Of a stretch of 42,056 bases of DNA, positions 39,958 to 42,056 are shown piece by piece (position 1 is the first letter of the stretch; every line of letters begins with the position of its first letter). The DNA comes from Phycisphaerae bacterium (GTDB lineage Bacteria > Planctomycetota > Phycisphaerae > Sedimentisphaerales > UBA12454). Position numbers and translations under genes: made by a program. The stretch lies in contig JAPLMW010000060.1 in NCBI GenBank assembly GCA_026386845.1, forward strand, positions 1 to 42,056. The letters run 5' to 3'. The notes under the pieces were generated by a model. The model did no database searches. It was not told where the DNA came from and worked only from the letters and a program-made list of their open reading frames with translations.

Positions 39958-40593
39958 ATGGATAGAAAAAAAAATGATGTTGCCGAGCAGGAGAATACAA
40001 TCCAAAGTTATGAAGAATTACAGAAATTAGGAGACTATTATACTTCTATCGGCGATTATACTCAGGCACAAAAGTGCTATGGAAAAGCAACATCGTTGAG
40101 CCCTGATGAGCCTGGTCCTTACGTGGGGCTTGGGGCAGTTGACTTCCAAAAGAATCTTTTAGATGATGCCGAGATAGCTTTCAGAGTAGCTTGTCGGCTT
40201 GCCCCTGATTGCTCCCGTGCATATGCGGGTCTGGCTATGGTCGCACAGAGAAGAGCTGATTACGAAAAAGCTTTAGAGATGTATCTTAAATGTCTGGAGT
40301 TGGATACAGACAACCTTACAGCTCTTCTGGGTCTATTTCAAACCTCCTGCCAGATGGGCTCTTTTGCAAAAGTCATTCACTACCTTGAGCTATATCTCAG
40401 TGTGCATCCACATGATAATTCTGTTATGTTCGCTTTGGCAGCGATTTATGTTAAAGAAGGCCGTTTTGAACAATCCAGAAAAGTGCTTTTAGATATTTTG
40501 ACACTGGATTGCGGTAATAAAGATGCTGCCAATCTCCTGGAGGAGGTCGAGCGTAATTTAGCACAAAAACAGGCAGGAGTTCAGATTCCGTGA
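39958..40593 (+). CDS. Soluble TPR protein 2
   Basis: The 211-residue product has no signal peptide and about five tetratricopeptide repeats (LGDYYTSIGDYTQAQKCYGK, ATSLSPDEPGPYVGLGAVDF, AYAGLAMVAQRRADYEKALE, MYLKCLELDTDNLTALLGLF). It follows TPR protein 1 by 30 bases and overlaps the FliT-like gene by 4 bases. It probably works with TPR protein 1 in the cytoplasm. The role is unknown. Confidence 0.85.
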   Translation: MDRKKNDVAEQENTIQSYEELQKLGDYYTSIGDYTQAQKCYGKATSLSPDEPGPYVGLGAVDFQKNLLDDAEIAFRVACRLAPDCSRAYAGLAMVAQRRADYEKALEMYLKCLELDTDNLTALLGLFQTSCQMGSFAKVIHYLELYLSVHPHDNSVMFALAAIYVKEGRFEQSRKVLLDILTLDCGNKDAANLLEEVERNLAQKQAGVQIP

Positions 40594-40901
40594 ACACAGA
40601 TGAACAGAAACATCTATTGGATGAATTACAGAGTTTAGTAGAAAAGCAAATAGAAATGGCTCGCAAAGGCGATTACCGCCATGTCGAAATATTAGCCGAA
40701 CAAGCCGCCCCTGCCGTTGAGAAAATGGCCAAAATTAAGCCAACCGGCCAACCCAAGTTTGATAACCGGCACAAGCATCTGGTCAAATTATACCAAAAAC
40801 TGGAATTGATGCTTGAGGCTGAAAAAGCTTCTGTTGAAAGGCAGCAGGGGCAAGTTGACAACGTCCGAAAAATACTCAAAGCATATCGTAACAGCGGTTA
40901 A
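40590..40901 (+). CDS. Small helical protein, FliT/FlgN-like chaperone candidate
   Basis: The 103-residue product starts at GTG, overlapping the stop of TPR protein 2 (GTGA). It is wholly helical (LLDELQSLVEKQIEMARKGD, HKHLVKLYQKLELMLEAEKA) with a length and layout like FliT, the export chaperone for FliD. It lies directly before fliD, which supports that reading. Sequence conservation in FliT is low, so the call rests on size, shape and position. Confidence 0.7.
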   Translation: MNTDEQKHLLDELQSLVEKQIEMARKGDYRHVEILAEQAAPAVEKMAKIKPTGQPKFDNRHKHLVKLYQKLELMLEAEKASVERQQGQVDNVRKILKAYRNSG

Positions 40902-40915
40902 TTCACTCTTAATAC

Positions 40916-40943
40916 TTAAGTTAGAGGCGCTCTTGCTCGATAA
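40916..40943 (+). promoter_or_regulatory. Candidate sigma-28 (FliA) promoter of fliD
   Basis: TTAAGTTA (40916-40923), 12 bases, CTCGATAA (40936-40943) resembles the FliA consensus TAAAGTTT-N11-GCCGATAA with 6 of 8 matches in each box. It lies 86 bases before the fliD ATG. Confidence 0.5.
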
Positions 40944-41028
40944 TATAAATAGAAAGAATAAAAGACCATAGATAAACAAGACTATTTGGCTGCGATATAG
41001 AAACAAGACAAGAATCAGGGACTGAAAC

Positions 41029-42056
41029 ATGGGAACAATAACATTTCCAGGATTGTCAACAGGTATTGATACTTCTGCGATTATTACGCAGCTGATGACT
41101 ATCGAGAGCCGAAGACTTGCCACATATCAAGTAAAGCAGAAAAGTTACGAGAGCCAAGACACCGCCCTGACTGAATTGCGGAGCAAAGTCACCCCTTTGC
41201 GATCAGCAGTAAGCGCTCTCGCCGATGCTGATAACCTGAATATTTTCAACACAAGCTCCAGCGACACGGACATACTTACAATCACCGCATCGTCAGAAGC
41301 AAATGCCGGTTCTCATACAATCGAAGTAAATCAATTGGCGACAACTGAAACCTGGATACAGGACACTTCAACATTTGATTATACGACCGATTATGTAGGC
41401 GAGGGAACTTTTATATACTCATATAACCATCAGGAAAGGGCCATAACAACCGTTGCTGATGAAACTACACTTCAAGACCTGGTCAATCTGATAAATGATG
41501 ATTCAAACAATCCCGGCGTTACCGCCAGTCTGCTGTATCATGGAGGCAAATATCACTTGATGTTAAGCGGTCAGAAAGCCGGCGAAGATTACCAAATATC
41601 CGTCAATTCGCAATATACAGAGGTGTGGAAACCTGATACAAACGAACTCTACCATACTTTTACCAATGACGGACTGAATGCCGGCCTGACCACAAAGATT
41701 ACAGAACTTGACCAGTTTACCGCCAATGCAGGGCTCGTAGGCGATGAAAAAATTATAATCAGCGGCACGAATCATTTTGGAACTGACCTGGCTGACAAAG
41801 AACTCAATATTACAGCAAATACAACCGTAGGTCATCTTATCGATGCGATTAATGAACAATTTGACGGCGTGGCAACGGCAAGATTTGTAAATGGACAGAT
41901 ATGGCTGACAGACAATATGTCAGACACAAGCGAACTGAGTATCAGTTTAGCTTACGATGATGGCACCGGCGATACGGATTTAGGTCTGCCAACTATGGCT
42001 TTTTCAACAGAAGGAGGCGGAGACCCGGACATTCTTTCTCTTGGTACTTTTAGCCA
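41029..42056 (+). CDS. fliD: FliD, filament cap protein (3' truncated by window edge)
   Basis: The frame opens at ATG 41029 and stays open to the window end (342 codons). It starts MGTITFPGLSTGIDTSAIIT, QLMTIESRRLATYQVKQKSY, the FliD N-terminal pattern ('sGlaSGiDt..ivdqLm..e..pl..l..k'). SEANAGSHTIEVNQLATTET follows, the conserved FliD D1 'A.pGty.i.V.qLA' strand. FliD caps the filament and folds flagellin as it leaves the channel. The missing C-terminus should hold the second D0 helix. It lies after the FliT-like gene. Confidence 0.95.
   Translation, partial: MGTITFPGLSTGIDTSAIITQLMTIESRRLATYQVKQKSYESQDTALTELRSKVTPLRSAVSALADADNLNIFNTSSSDTDILTITASSEANAGSHTIEVNQLATTETWIQDTSTFDYTTDYVGEGTFIYSYNHQERAITTVADETTLQDLVNLINDDSNNPGVTASLLYHGGKYHLMLSGQKAGEDYQISVNSQYTEVWKPDTNELYHTFTNDGLNAGLTTKITELDQFTANAGLVGDEKIIISGTNHFGTDLADKELNITANTTVGHLIDAINEQFDGVATARFVNGQIWLTDNMSDTSELSISLAYDDGTGDTDLGLPTMAFSTEGGGDPDILSLGTFS

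Overview
The window is AT-leaning bacterial DNA from a flagellated Gram-negative organism: it carries both outer-membrane bushing genes (flgH, flgI), lipoproteins and a secretin. The gene style (a long sigma-54-driven flagellar operon, free-standing LuxR helix-turn-helix, YkgJ and MJ0042 zinc-ribbon proteins, very large hook and hook-junction proteins) suggests a planctomycete, perhaps Phycisphaerae. That is inference; no marker gene here proves it.

Region 1 (1-7.4 kb) is accessory. A 5'-truncated repetitive coiled-coil gene meets, tail to tail, a small secreted beta-rich protein. An apparent operon then runs rightward: secreted beta-rich protein, PapD-like Ig-fold protein, outer-membrane secretin, second secreted beta-rich protein, and an inner-membrane coiled-coil protein. 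The three secreted proteins are paralogues. The set looks like a chaperone plus secretin surface-fibre exporter with no usher and no ATPase. It is the best candidate here for an undescribed system.

Region 2 (7.4-11.7 kb) holds single genes: a lipoprotein behind a promoter and terminator-like hairpin, a CheC/CheX-like protein fused to two CBS domains with an in-frame CBS scrap after its stop, a LuxR-type regulator, a membrane coiled-coil protein, a YkgJ metal-binding protein that looks frameshifted, and a zinc-ribbon protein with a perfect sigma-54 promoter almost on top of its start codon.

Region 3 (11.9-26.3 kb, minus strand) is a long flagellar operon read right to left from a sigma-54 promoter near 24.69 kb: two TPR proteins, a sigma-54 activator, fliL, fliM, fliN, flhA, a small membrane protein, fliA, small accessory proteins and two lipoproteins, then flgM. 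A second sigma-54 activator lies just upstream.

Region 4 (26.3-42.06 kb) starts with a 640-base divergent intergenic region holding two different short-repeat arrays and a sigma-54 promoter. The rod, hook and junction operon follows: flgD, flgE, a PilZ protein, flgF, flgG, flgA, flgH, flgI, flgJ (rod-binding part only), flgN, flgK, flgL. A further sigma-54 promoter drives two TPR genes and a FliT-like gene. fliD, behind a candidate sigma-28 promoter, runs off the right edge. Together the two blocks encode export gate and switch parts, the hook-filament axis and its regulators (sigma-54 activators, then FliA/FlgM). flhB, fliP, fliQ, fliR, fliF, fliG, fliI, flhF, flhG, motors and flagellin are not in the window. 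I saw no tRNA, rRNA, CRISPR array or intact mobile element.
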